Source of the DNA: JAYFNU01 sp964622315
GTDB taxonomy: Bacteria > Bacillota > Clostridia > Oscillospirales > Ruminococcaceae
NCBI GenBank assembly: GCA_964622315.1
Contig: CAZUOY010000047.1
Span: 1 to 14,295, forward strand
Length of the DNA stretch: 14,295 nt
Reading direction: 5' to 3'
Positions 1 to 6,390 of the stretch are shown here, piece by piece. Below the pieces are notes generated by a model. It made no database searches. It was not told the origin of the DNA and was given only the letters and a program-made list of their open reading frames with translations. Position numbers and translations under genes: made by a program. Positions within the stretch are counted from its first letter, which is position 1. Each line of letters opens with the position of its first letter.

Positions 1-259
1 TGACGGCGGTAATAACCGCGTCGCCGACCTTAACGGTGGTGACGAAGGAAACGCTTTCAATAGTGGCGGCGAAGGGGGCGACAACCGTCTTGACGGTTGA
101 AGCGGGCTTCTTCACACGGAAGATACGCTCCATAATAGAAAGACAGATAAAAATAACAGCAAGTACCGCGAAAACAATCATTACGCCCACGAGGCAGGTA
201 ATACCCACGTCTGAGGCGGTAAAGCTGTTTACGTCGGCGGAGGAAAGGGTAACCGGCAT
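1..259 (-). CDS. OadG-type Na+-pumping decarboxylase subunit with biotinyl domain, partial (3' end missing)
   Basis: The gene reads leftward from ATG at 259 and leaves the window after 86 codons, so the C-terminus is missing. An AAGGAAG ribosome site lies just upstream. Residues about 17-45 form one strong membrane segment with a short outside N-terminus, the layout of the gamma/delta subunit that anchors Na+-translocating biotin decarboxylases (oxaloacetate or methylmalonyl-CoA decarboxylase). After a basic KK stretch, residues about 58-86 (VVAPFAATIESV, then KVGDAV) resemble the first strands of a biotinyl/lipoyl carrier domain, so anchor and carrier are probably fused. The biotin-accepting Lys (usual MKM motif) would lie beyond the edge and cannot be checked. 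Inferred role: membrane docking of the carboxylated biotin carrier near the beta-subunit Na+ channel. The substrate is not determinable here. It could also be a standalone OadG-like protein with an extended tail. Confidence 0.72.
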   Translation of the reverse strand, partial: MPVTLSSADVNSFTASDVGITCLVGVMIVFAVLAVIFICLSIMERIFRVKKPASTVKTVVAPFAATIESVSFVTTVKVGDAVITAV

Positions 260-275
260 ATAAATTCACTTCCTT

Positions 276-301
276 AAAAAAACCGCCCTTTCATAGGACG
301 G
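276..301 (-). terminator. Terminator-like hairpin in the leader of the OadG-type gene (possible attenuator)
   Basis: Read on the minus strand, CCGTCCT and AGGGCGG form a 7-bp stem (one G-U pair) around a 5-nt loop, followed directly by seven Ts. This is a standard intrinsic terminator shape. It lies between the candidate promoter at 326-355 and the ribosome site at about 268-274, inside the 5' leader rather than after a gene. That position suggests premature termination control. No known riboswitch is recognised in the roughly 60-nt leader. Confidence 0.6.
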
Positions 302-325
302 ATACTTAATACCGAAATCATATTA

Positions 326-355
326 ATGATACATTAGAGTAGGTAAGAAAGTCAA
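326..355 (-). promoter_or_regulatory. Promoter for the OadG-type gene
   Basis: On the minus strand, TTGACT (355-350) and TATCAT (331-326) are separated by 18 bp, close to the sigma-A consensus. Transcription would begin near 319 and give a leader of about 60 nt containing the terminator-like hairpin. Confidence 0.55.
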
Positions 356-402
356 CAGAAATAGCTGGAAATAAAAAGTTTTATTTTATTTGACAAAAAC
401 CC

Positions 403-431
403 TTGATATAGGACAAAAAATATAATATAAT
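403..431 (+). promoter_or_regulatory. Promoter for uraA
   Basis: TTGATA (403-408) and TATAAT (426-431) are 17 bp apart, a near-consensus sigma-A promoter. The predicted start is near 437-438. A nearby TTGACA at 390-395 has no -10 box at a suitable distance. Confidence 0.7.
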
Positions 432-436
432 ACTAA

Positions 437-477
437 CAATTTGGGCGTTAATTTGCATTCAGATACGCCAAAAATTG
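437..477 (+). promoter_or_regulatory. 5' leader hairpin before uraA
   Basis: CAATTT (437-442) pairs with AAATTG (472-477), and GGCGT (444-448) pairs with ACGCC (465-469), with a small internal loop (G443 against A470-471) and a 16-nt terminal loop. The hairpin starts at about the predicted transcription start and ends 6 nt before the GAGGAG ribosome site. No T-run follows, so it is not a terminator. It does not match the PyrR-binding or purine-riboswitch patterns I know. Its role, such as mRNA stability or translation control, is unknown. Confidence 0.45.
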
Positions 478-483
478 GGAAAA

Positions 484-489
484 GAGGAG
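484..489 (+). promoter_or_regulatory. Ribosome binding site setting the uraA start
   Basis: GAGGAG lies 6 nt before ATG at 496. This selects the ATG over the in-frame TTG at 475, which sits inside the leader hairpin and has no ribosome site. Confidence 0.75.
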
Positions 490-495
490 CAGGCT

Positions 496-1893
496 ATGTT
501 AAAAAAAGACGGCATCTATGACGCGCCGGCGCAGCTCGGCTGGGGAAAAACCATTGTTCTCGGCATACAGCACATATTCGCGATGTTCGGCGCAACGGTA
601 TTGGTTCCGATTCTCACAGGCTTAAGTGTTCAAGTAACTCTTATCTGTGCAGGTGTCGGAACCCTTTTATTTCACCTCCTAACAAAGAGAAAGGTACCCG
701 CCTTCCTTGGCTCGTCCTTCGCGTTTCTTGCGGGCTATGGAGCGATTACGGAATTCACCGACGGCAAGTTCGCCACAATGCAGATAGGCGAAAAGCTTCA
801 GTACGCAGGTGGCGGTGTTATCTGCGCGGGAGCGGTCTACCTTGTAATGGCGGGGCTTATCAAGTGGATAGGCATTAAGAAAATACTCCGCTTTATTCCT
901 CCCGTCGTAACAGGACCGATTATTGTTCTTATCGGACTTAACCTTGCGGGCACAGCGGTAAATAGCGCGAGCACAAACTGGTTCCTTGCAGTTGTTGCGA
1001 TACTAACGGTTGTTATCTGCAACATCTGGGGCAAAAAAATGATAAAGATTATCCCCATACTTATGGGTATACTTGTTCCCTACGTAATTGCACTCATCTG
1101 CACGGGACTTACCACATGGGTTATTCCCGCTGACACGGCTGGCGGCTTTGTGAGCTTTATCCGCGGCTGTGCGATAGACTTCAGCGGTCTTGTGGGCGAA
1201 AAGATTGTCGGAATTCCCCCCTTCGCGCTTCCCAAGTTCGACCTTAGCGCCATACTCATCATGGTACCGATTTCCCTCGCCACGATGATGGAGCATATCG
1301 GCGACATCAGCGCGATAAGCGCAACGACAGGCAAAAACTTTACCGAGGACCCCGGCCTTCACAGAACCCTTCTCGGCGACGGTATAGCGACTATGCTTGC
1401 CGGCGCTGTGGGCGGACCTGCGAACACAACCTACGGCGAAAACACCTCGGTTCTTACACTTACCAAGGTTTACGACCCGAAGGTCGTCAGAATTGCGGCA
1501 ATAGGCGCGATTATACTTTCCCTCTCCCCCGTTTTTGACGGTGTGGTAAACTCCATACCCGCGGCGATAGTCGGCGGAGTTTCCTTCGTCCTTTACGGCA
1601 TGATTTCCGCGGTCGGCGTACGCAATATGGTAGAAAACAAGATTGACCTTACAAAGTCCCGCAACCTTCTTATCACTGCGGTTATCCTCGTAAGCGGTCT
1701 TGGCTTCCAGACCTACCCGATAACATTCTCAATCGGCAGTGCAAACTTCCAGTTCGGCGGACTTGCCTGCGCGGCTATCTTCGGTATTCTTCTCAATGCG
1801 ATTCTCCCGCTAAAGGAGAACGATTACGACGAGACTCAGGCTCCCGACACCTCTATGACGGTAACGGAAAGAGCGGCAAAGGAAGCCGAGTAA
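496..1893 (+). CDS. uraA: Uracil permease, NCS2 family
   Basis: This 465-residue membrane protein imports uracil with protons as a UraA-type nucleobase:cation symporter. The N-terminal block around residues 24-40 (IQHIFAMFGATVLVP) and the following LGSSFAF motif are hallmark UraA sequences. The substrate-site signatures are MMEHIGD, with Glu266, and NTTYGEN, with Glu315, matching the two uracil-binding glutamates of E. coli UraA. The residue equivalent to E. coli His245 is Asp270, a variation I recall from Gram-positive relatives. Most of the chain is hydrophobic, consistent with the 14-helix 7+7 fold. The ATG at 496 is chosen because GAGGAG precedes it. It is a single-gene unit with its own promoter and terminator. 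Pyrimidine salvage is the likely role; a broader uracil/xanthine range cannot be excluded from sequence. Confidence 0.93.
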   Translation: MLKKDGIYDAPAQLGWGKTIVLGIQHIFAMFGATVLVPILTGLSVQVTLICAGVGTLLFHLLTKRKVPAFLGSSFAFLAGYGAITEFTDGKFATMQIGEKLQYAGGGVICAGAVYLVMAGLIKWIGIKKILRFIPPVVTGPIIVLIGLNLAGTAVNSASTNWFLAVVAILTVVICNIWGKKMIKIIPILMGILVPYVIALICTGLTTWVIPADTAGGFVSFIRGCAIDFSGLVGEKIVGIPPFALPKFDLSAILIMVPISLATMMEHIGDISAISATTGKNFTEDPGLHRTLLGDGIATMLAGAVGGPANTTYGENTSVLTLTKVYDPKVVRIAAIGAIILSLSPVFDGVVNSIPAAIVGGVSFVLYGMISAVGVRNMVENKIDLTKSRNLLITAVILVSGLGFQTYPITFSIGSANFQFGGLACAAIFGILLNAILPLKENDYDETQAPDTSMTVTERAAKEAE

Positions 1894-1918
1894 GTTTTAA
1901 CGGCAGACCAATACAACG

Positions 1919-1956
1919 GCGGGCGTGCCTTTTGGTACGCCCGCTTAATTATTTCT
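1919..1956 (+). terminator. Terminator after uraA
   Basis: GCGGGCGTGCC (1919-1929) and GGTACGCCCGC (1934-1944) form an 11-bp stem with one G-U pair and a TTTT loop, followed by a T-rich tail interrupted by A. It lies 25 nt after the uraA stop codon. Confidence 0.8.
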
Positions 1957-2034
1957 ATGGTGCGTGTTAAGGCTATAGTCTCCACTGTTTTGGCAACATT
2001 TCCAACAAACGAACAAGAAAATTAGATTTCTTTG

Positions 2035-2063
2035 TTGACTCTGCTCGAAAAAGCAATTATACT
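2035..2063 (+). promoter_or_regulatory. Promoter for the B-box membrane protein gene
   Basis: TTGACT (2035-2040) and TATACT (2058-2063) are exactly 17 bp apart. The start would be near 2070, about 35 nt before the ATG at 2106, with a G-rich ribosome site (GGGGGCGGAG) between. Confidence 0.72.
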
Positions 2064-2105
2064 CGTTTATAGGTACAGTGACAAAAAATAAGAGGGGGCG
2101 GAGAA

Positions 2106-2543
2106 ATGAAATGCTACTATCATCCCGAGATTGAAGCGGTTGCGACCTGCCTTGAGTGTGGCAGAGGGCTATGCAGTCATTGCGCGTCTAAGTATAACGA
2201 CATAGTGTGTGACGACTGCGTGACAAGGCATAAGACCCAGATTAGAAGCGCAAGCTGGAGAGACATAATAATAAGCATTGTGTTGTTTGCCATATCTTTT
2301 TTCGCTTCGCTATTTACTAATCAAGGAGTAGTAATGGCGCTGTTTTCCGGTTGGATACTCTGTGGAATTCCATTTGGTTGGCGGGCGTTGTCTTGGTTAA
2401 CGTCGCAGGTGTTTATGTTTATGTCTTTTTTCGGCTGGATAATATACCTTGTAGTTAAAGTCATCTTATCAATATTTGTGGGACTCGTTGCCATGCCTAT
2501 TTCGATTGGAAGGGCAATAATTAAGATAAATCAAAACAAATAA
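2106..2543 (+). CDS. B-box zinc-finger membrane protein of unknown function
   Basis: The first 45 of 145 residues are a compact Cys/His cluster: C3-x2-H6, C15-x2-C18, C23-x2-C26, C35-x2-C38 and H42. The spacing resembles a B-box-type zinc finger and is enough for two zinc ions. Residues about 54-135 are strongly hydrophobic and should form two to four membrane helices, ending in a short basic tail. There is no signal peptide, so the zinc finger probably faces the cytoplasm. Small proteins of this layout occur in Firmicutes without an assigned function; in eukaryotes B-boxes mediate protein contacts. The gene is a single-gene unit, with its own promoter and terminator, and it is visibly more AT-rich than its neighbours, which may reflect a different origin. 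I assign no reaction. Confidence 0.8.
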   Translation: MKCYYHPEIEAVATCLECGRGLCSHCASKYNDIVCDDCVTRHKTQIRSASWRDIIISIVLFAISFFASLFTNQGVVMALFSGWILCGIPFGWRALSWLTSQVFMFMSFFGWIIYLVVKVILSIFVGLVAMPISIGRAIIKINQNK

Positions 2544-2580
2544 AAAAAGGGGGCGCGCCGAAAGACGCGTCCCATTAATA
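2542..2580. terminator. Bidirectional terminator between the B-box gene and cysE
   Basis: GGGGCGCG (2550-2557) pairs with CGCGTCCC (2566-2573) across a small loop. On the minus strand the stem is followed by seven Ts, an ideal terminator for the legB-to-cysE operon. On the plus strand the tail is ATTAATATTT, weaker but usable for the B-box gene. The two genes converge here. Confidence 0.78.
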
Positions 2581-2586
2581 TTTAAC

Positions 2587-3219
2587 CTACTTTTTCTCCA
2601 GCTCCTTAATGCGCTTCTCCATCTTGTGAAGCTCCTTTTCAAGGCGGGAAAGCTCGTTCGCTATAGGGTCGGGAATATTAATCTGGTCGAGCGTGTCGCA
2701 GACACGCTCGTTTGCTATTTTCACTACTCGCGCGGGAACACCCACCGCCGTGGCGTGGTCGGGTATATCGGAAAGCACCACCGCGCCCGCCGCCACCTTC
2801 GAGTGACTGCCTATTTTGACAGGGCCGAGCACCTTTGCGCCCGCGCCTATCATTACATCGTCGCCAAGAGTTGGGTGGCGCTTGCCCGTGTCCTTGCCCG
2901 TACCGCCGAGGGTGACAGCTTGATAAATCGTGCAGTTCTCGCCAATCTCGGTCGTCTCGCCAATCACCACCGCCGCGCCGTGGTCAATAAAGAAGCCTCT
3001 GCCTATCTTTGCGCCCGGGTGAATCTCTATGCCCGTAAAAAAGCGGGAATTTTGTGAGATTAACCGCGCTATGAAATACAGCTTGATTTTATAAAAGAAG
3101 TGGGCTATTCGGTAGTTGAAGATTGCGTGGAAGCCCGAGTAAAGAAGCACAGCCTCGAAATAGCTTCTGCAAGCGGGGTCGCGCTTTTTTACCGCGCGAA
3201 GGTCGTCAAAAATCTTCAC
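2587..3219 (-). CDS. cysE: Serine O-acetyltransferase
   Basis: The 210-residue enzyme transfers acetyl from acetyl-CoA to L-serine, making O-acetylserine for cysteine synthesis. Residues about 1-60 are a short alpha-helical SATase N-domain. From about 62 to 165 there are left-handed beta-helix hexapeptide repeats with the family motifs: EIHPGAKIG, catalytic His80 in IDHG, VTLGGTG, KRHPTLGDD, GAGAKVLG and VGVPARVV. Glu65 stands where E. coli CysE has Asp143, as I recall for Bacillus-type enzymes. The C-terminus (about 188-210) is a charged coiled coil. Translation starts at GTG (3219-3217), which overlaps the cysK stop in GTGA. GGAGG within the end of cysK serves as ribosome site, so the two genes are translationally coupled. 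The full SATase domain argues against a sugar acetyltransferase role. Confidence 0.92.
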   Translation of the reverse strand: MKIFDDLRAVKKRDPACRSYFEAVLLYSGFHAIFNYRIAHFFYKIKLYFIARLISQNSRFFTGIEIHPGAKIGRGFFIDHGAAVVIGETTEIGENCTIYQAVTLGGTGKDTGKRHPTLGDDVMIGAGAKVLGPVKIGSHSKVAAGAVVLSDIPDHATAVGVPARVVKIANERVCDTLDQINIPDPIANELSRLEKELHKMEKRIKELEKK

Positions 3220-4157
3220 CCTGTCACCTCCGTAAACAGCCCCTCCGCCGAGAGGTACCGCTCGCCCGTGTCGGGAAGCAGCGCAACAATTATCTTATCC
3301 TTGTTCTCCGGCAGCTTTGCAAGCTGAGCCGCCGCGAAGACAGCCGCGCCACTCGTGATGCCGACAAGTATACCGTCGGTTTTCGGAAGAAGGCGCGTGG
3401 TGCTGTAGGCGTCGTCATCACTTACGGCTATTACGCCGTCTACAACCGCGGGGTTGTAGTTGCTCGGAACGAAGTTAGCACCGATGCCCTGAAGCTTGTG
3501 CGGACCCGCCGTGCCCGTGGATATAAGAGGCGACGACGCGGGCTCTACGGCGTAAACCTTTATAGCGGGGTTCTTTGATTTTAAATATTCAGCCGTGCCC
3601 GAAACCGTTCCGCCCGTTCCCGCGCCAGCGACGAAGATGTCGATTTTTCCGTCGGTGTCGGCGTAAATCTCGGGTCCGGTTGTTTCTCGGTGCGCCTCGG
3701 GGTTCGCAGGGTTGTCGAACTGGCTGGGGATATATGCGCTTGAATAGCTTTCGGCAAGCTCCTTCGCCTTAGCAATAGCTCCGCTCATGCCGTCTGAGCC
3801 CTTTGTCAGCACAATCTCCGCGCCGTAAGCCGAAAGCAGCTTTCTGCGCTCAACACTCATAGTTTCGGGCATAGTAAGCACCACTCTATAGCCGCAAGTC
3901 GCGGCTATAGCGGCAAGCCCAATACCCGTGTTTCCGCTCGTAGGCTCGATTATTACTGTGTCTTCCTTGATAAGTCCGCGCCGCTCGGCGTCACGAAGCA
4001 GATAAAGCGCGGTGCGGTCTTTGACGCTCGCGGCGGGGTTAAAGTATTCAAGCTTTGCAAGCACAGGGGTTAAAAGAGACTGATTCTTGCTGTAATTCGT
4101 GAGCTTCATAAGGGGTGTTCCCCCGACAAGCTCGGTTATGTCGTTGTAAATTTTCAT
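3216..4157 (-). CDS. cysK: Cysteine synthase A (O-acetylserine sulfhydrylase)
   Basis: This 313-residue PLP enzyme replaces the acetyl group of O-acetylserine with sulfide to give cysteine. Visible motifs are the PLP-binding Lys46 in NPAASVKDR, the substrate loop EPTSGNTGIG (71-80), the phosphate-binding GAGTGGTVSG (178-187), the serine motif ITSGAA (267-272) and LPDTGERYLS (294-303). The length is normal for fold-type II CysK. The start ATG at 4157 is preceded by an AAGG ribosome site. It lies 16 nt after ptmE with no promoter or terminator visible between, and overlaps cysE by 4 nt. Its partner CysE forms the regulatory cysteine synthase complex in other bacteria, usually through a CysE C-terminal Ile; this CysE ends in KK, so that contact may be absent. 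No T-box or SAM riboswitch precedes it. Confidence 0.94.
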   Translation of the reverse strand: MKIYNDITELVGGTPLMKLTNYSKNQSLLTPVLAKLEYFNPAASVKDRTALYLLRDAERRGLIKEDTVIIEPTSGNTGIGLAAIAATCGYRVVLTMPETMSVERRKLLSAYGAEIVLTKGSDGMSGAIAKAKELAESYSSAYIPSQFDNPANPEAHRETTGPEIYADTDGKIDIFVAGAGTGGTVSGTAEYLKSKNPAIKVYAVEPASSPLISTGTAGPHKLQGIGANFVPSNYNPAVVDGVIAVSDDDAYSTTRLLPKTDGILVGITSGAAVFAAAQLAKLPENKDKIIVALLPDTGERYLSAEGLFTEVTG

Positions 4158-4173
4158 TAAGCCTTTCGCCTTG

Positions 4174-5205
4174 TCAGCGCAGCTTACCCTCGACCGCCTT
4201 CAGGTCCTCAAGCTGTCCGATATCGACAAAGCACTCCTCCTCTATTTTATAGACGTTAACGCGAAGACCGTCGCGGCGACATCGCTCGATGGTTTCGGTA
4301 ATAGGGGTGAAGGTATCGTCGGGAATAAGCTCGATAAATTCGGGAGACACGATATAGAAGCCTGTGTTCGTAAGGTACTCGAACGCGGGCTTTTCCTTTA
4401 GCGCGGTCATTGCGCCTGAGGCGTCCGTTTCAACAACGCCGTAGGGTATCTCAATACGCTTCTTCGCGCAGACCATGGTCACCGCGCTGTTTGTGCTCAG
4501 GTGGGATTTAAGTATCTTTTCATAATCCGCCTCAATTACCGAGTCGCAGTTGGTGACAAAGACGGGCTCGTCGAATTTTCCCTTGAAAAAGCTAAGACCG
4601 CCTCCCGTGCCGAGCGGCTTCGTTTCCTCAACGAAGCAAAGCTCAACGTCTGTTTCTGAAAAATAGCTTTTTATGAGGTTCTTTTTATGGTTCACGACAA
4701 GGGTAAAGTCGGAGCAACCGAATTTTTTAAAGCGGTTGAGAATATGCTCTGTAATCGTAATGCTTCCAACGGGGATAAGCGGTTTCGGAAGAATTTCGGT
4801 GTAGGGGTAAAGCCTCGTGCCGAGCCCGCCCGCCATCATTATTACGGGCGCACTGATTGCGTCGCGCTCGCGCTGAACGGTGAAATCGCGAAAAACAAGG
4901 GCGTGGATAAGCCCGTCCTCGTCCACCATGGGGCAGCAGCCAATGTCCATCTCCTCAACGAGCCTTCTCGCCGCGCCCTCGTGGAAGCCCTCCACGCGAA
5001 CGGGGTTCTTTGTCGCGGCGGCGGTTACGCTGAGGTTAAGGTCACGGCCCTCCAGCATATAGCGGCGAATGTCGCCGTCGGTGATGACCGCCTCAAGACG
5101 AAAATCGGGCGCAACAAAGAGGATACGATGACCCGTCGCCTGAAGCTTCTTCATAGCGTCGGCTACCGTAGCGCCGCTGTCGATTATGAATTCCTCGTAT
5201 TTCAT
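4174..5205 (-). CDS. ptmE: CBS-domain sugar-1-phosphate nucleotidyltransferase, PtmE-like
   Basis: Residues about 1-115 form a pair of CBS motifs (ITDGDIRRYM at 41-50 is typical). They are fused to a nucleotidyltransferase of the GT-A-like sugar pyrophosphorylase family (about 119-343). The signature runs AGGLGTRLYPYTEILPKPLI (125-144), with metal-binding Asp221 in NCDS, EKP at 271-273 and the late DIG at 328-330. This domain order matches Campylobacter PtmE, which makes GDP-glucosamine for legionaminic acid. The GDP preference here is inference from family and context, and UDP use is possible. No C-terminal acetyltransferase beta-helix is present. The CBS pair may sense a nucleotide and tune activity. 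It lies 18 nt after legC and 16 nt before cysK, in one operon, with AGGACGG as ribosome site. Confidence 0.83.
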   Translation of the reverse strand: MKYEEFIIDSGATVADAMKKLQATGHRILFVAPDFRLEAVITDGDIRRYMLEGRDLNLSVTAAATKNPVRVEGFHEGAARRLVEEMDIGCCPMVDEDGLIHALVFRDFTVQRERDAISAPVIMMAGGLGTRLYPYTEILPKPLIPVGSITITEHILNRFKKFGCSDFTLVVNHKKNLIKSYFSETDVELCFVEETKPLGTGGGLSFFKGKFDEPVFVTNCDSVIEADYEKILKSHLSTNSAVTMVCAKKRIEIPYGVVETDASGAMTALKEKPAFEYLTNTGFYIVSPEFIELIPDDTFTPITETIERCRRDGLRVNVYKIEEECFVDIGQLEDLKAVEGKLR

Positions 5206-5223
5206 AATAGCCGTCCTTTTGGT

Positions 5224-6375
5224 TTATTTTACGATATCCTTAATTTCAAAAACCACCCGCTTCACGTCGGCGTCCGAAAGGTTTGTGCTGCAAGGCAGGT
5301 TAACAATATTGTCGTGGTAGTATATAGCCTTTTCTATCTTGTATGCGCGACAGCTCTTATAGGGCTTTAGATTATGCATAAGCTCCCAAATCGGGCGGGT
5401 CTGTATACCGCGCTTATCGAGCTCGGAAATTATAAGGTCGCGCTTGCCGTCGGAAAAGTAGCTGTAAAACCAATAGTTTGGGTGAACGTCCGAGCGGAAG
5501 GGAAGCAGTGGCAAACCCTCCTTACAGTAAAGCTCATAGTTGTGCTTCTTTTTAATCAGGAACTTTCCCAGCTGTTCCAGCTGTGCTATGCCGAGCGCCG
5601 CTTGAATGTTGGTCAGGCGGTAGTTGTAGCCGACCTCGTCGTGAACGAAGCGCAGCGGGTCGTTCTTCGACTGGGTGGAAAGGTAGCGCATATGCTCAAG
5701 CTTCTCTTTGTCGCGCGCTATTATCATTCCGCCGCCGCCCGTAGTGATTATCTTGTTGCCGTTAAAGGAAAAAACGCCGATTTCGCCTATTGTGCCCGCG
5801 TGCAGTCCTTTATATCGTCCCTCAAGGAAGGTGGAGCCGAGCGCCTCACAGGCGTCCTCAATAAGGAAAAGGTTAAACTCCTGCGCTATATCGACAAGGC
5901 TTTCCATATCAGCAAGGTTTCCGAAAACATGCACAACCATAAGCGCGCGCACACGCTTTTTTGACTTCTTCTCGTAGAGCGCACCGTTCTTCATTCGACA
6001 TTCCTTTTCGCAGTACTCGCGAACCTTAACGGGGTCAATGCAAAGGGTGTCGTCGCAGTCCATAAAGACGGGGGTTGCGTTTGAATAAAAAATGGGGTTA
6101 GTTGTGGCGATAAAGGTAAGGTCGGGGGTAATGACTATCTCGCCGGGCTGTACACCGGCCTCAAGCAGTGCGAGATGAAGCCCCGCCGTGCCGCTTTGGC
6201 AGGCGACGGCGCTTTCCGTGCCGACGTAAGCCGCGATACCCTTTTCAAACTCTGTGATATACGGGCCGCCCGTGGAAACCCATTCCGACTTAATTGCGAC
6301 GGTCATATATTCAAGCTCCTTGCCCTTCAAATTGGGTACGGAGAGTGGTATAAACTTCTTTTTGGCCTCAGCCAT
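5224..6375 (-). CDS. legC: LegC-family sugar aminotransferase (PLP)
   Basis: This 383-residue DegT/DnrJ/EryC1 enzyme adds an amino group to C4 of the 4-keto sugar nucleotide made by LegB, with PLP and probably glutamate. It starts with IPLSVPNLKGKE and has the phosphate loop SGTAGLHLAL (61-70), EDACEALGS (173-181) with PLP-contacting Asp174, and the Schiff-base Lys208 in FSFNGNKIITTGGGG. An inserted Lys-rich segment at about 122-142 resembles the loop found in LegC rather than in PseC-type enzymes. The start is placed at ATG 6375. An in-frame GTG at 6384 overlaps the AAGGAAG ribosome site and is rejected. That ribosome site overlaps the legB stop codon, so the two genes are closely coupled. 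Confidence 0.9.
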   Translation of the reverse strand: MAEAKKKFIPLSVPNLKGKELEYMTVAIKSEWVSTGGPYITEFEKGIAAYVGTESAVACQSGTAGLHLALLEAGVQPGEIVITPDLTFIATTNPIFYSNATPVFMDCDDTLCIDPVKVREYCEKECRMKNGALYEKKSKKRVRALMVVHVFGNLADMESLVDIAQEFNLFLIEDACEALGSTFLEGRYKGLHAGTIGEIGVFSFNGNKIITTGGGGMIIARDKEKLEHMRYLSTQSKNDPLRFVHDEVGYNYRLTNIQAALGIAQLEQLGKFLIKKKHNYELYCKEGLPLLPFRSDVHPNYWFYSYFSDGKRDLIISELDKRGIQTRPIWELMHNLKPYKSCRAYKIEKAIYYHDNIVNLPCSTNLSDADVKRVVFEIKDIVK

Positions 6376-6383
6376 ATGGGTCA

Positions 6384-6390
6384 CTTCCTT
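6384..6390 (-). promoter_or_regulatory. Ribosome binding site setting the legC start
   Basis: AAGGAAG on the minus strand lies 8 nt before ATG 6375. It overlaps the upstream GTG at 6384-6382, ruling that codon out as the start, and also overlaps the legB stop codon. Confidence 0.65.

Noticed and set aside
390..395. TTGACA as the uraA -35 box
   Set aside because: No -10 box lies 16-18 bp downstream; TTGATA at 403 with TATAAT at 426 fits better.
1003..1362. 119-codon leftward open frame opposite uraA
   Set aside because: It lies over the UraA substrate-site region, has no ribosome site, and reads as a shadow frame.
2587..3219. CysE homologue as the missing LegH sugar N-acetyltransferase
   Set aside because: It has the full SATase N-domain and catalytic motifs and is coupled to cysK, so serine is the likely substrate.
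3123..3578. 151-codon rightward open frame opposite cysK and cysE
   Set aside because: Highly basic, Arg-rich composition typical of antisense frames, and it overlaps conserved CysK motifs.
4158..4173. T-box or SAM riboswitch before cysK
   Set aside because: The gap to ptmE is only 16 nt, too short for any such element.
4687..5370. 227-codon rightward open frame opposite ptmE and legC
   Set aside because: No ribosome site or recognisable motif; it is antisense to well-conserved enzyme motifs and arises from codon bias.
5374..5964. 196-codon rightward open frame opposite legC
   Set aside because: Antisense to the conserved LegC core, with no family features of its own.
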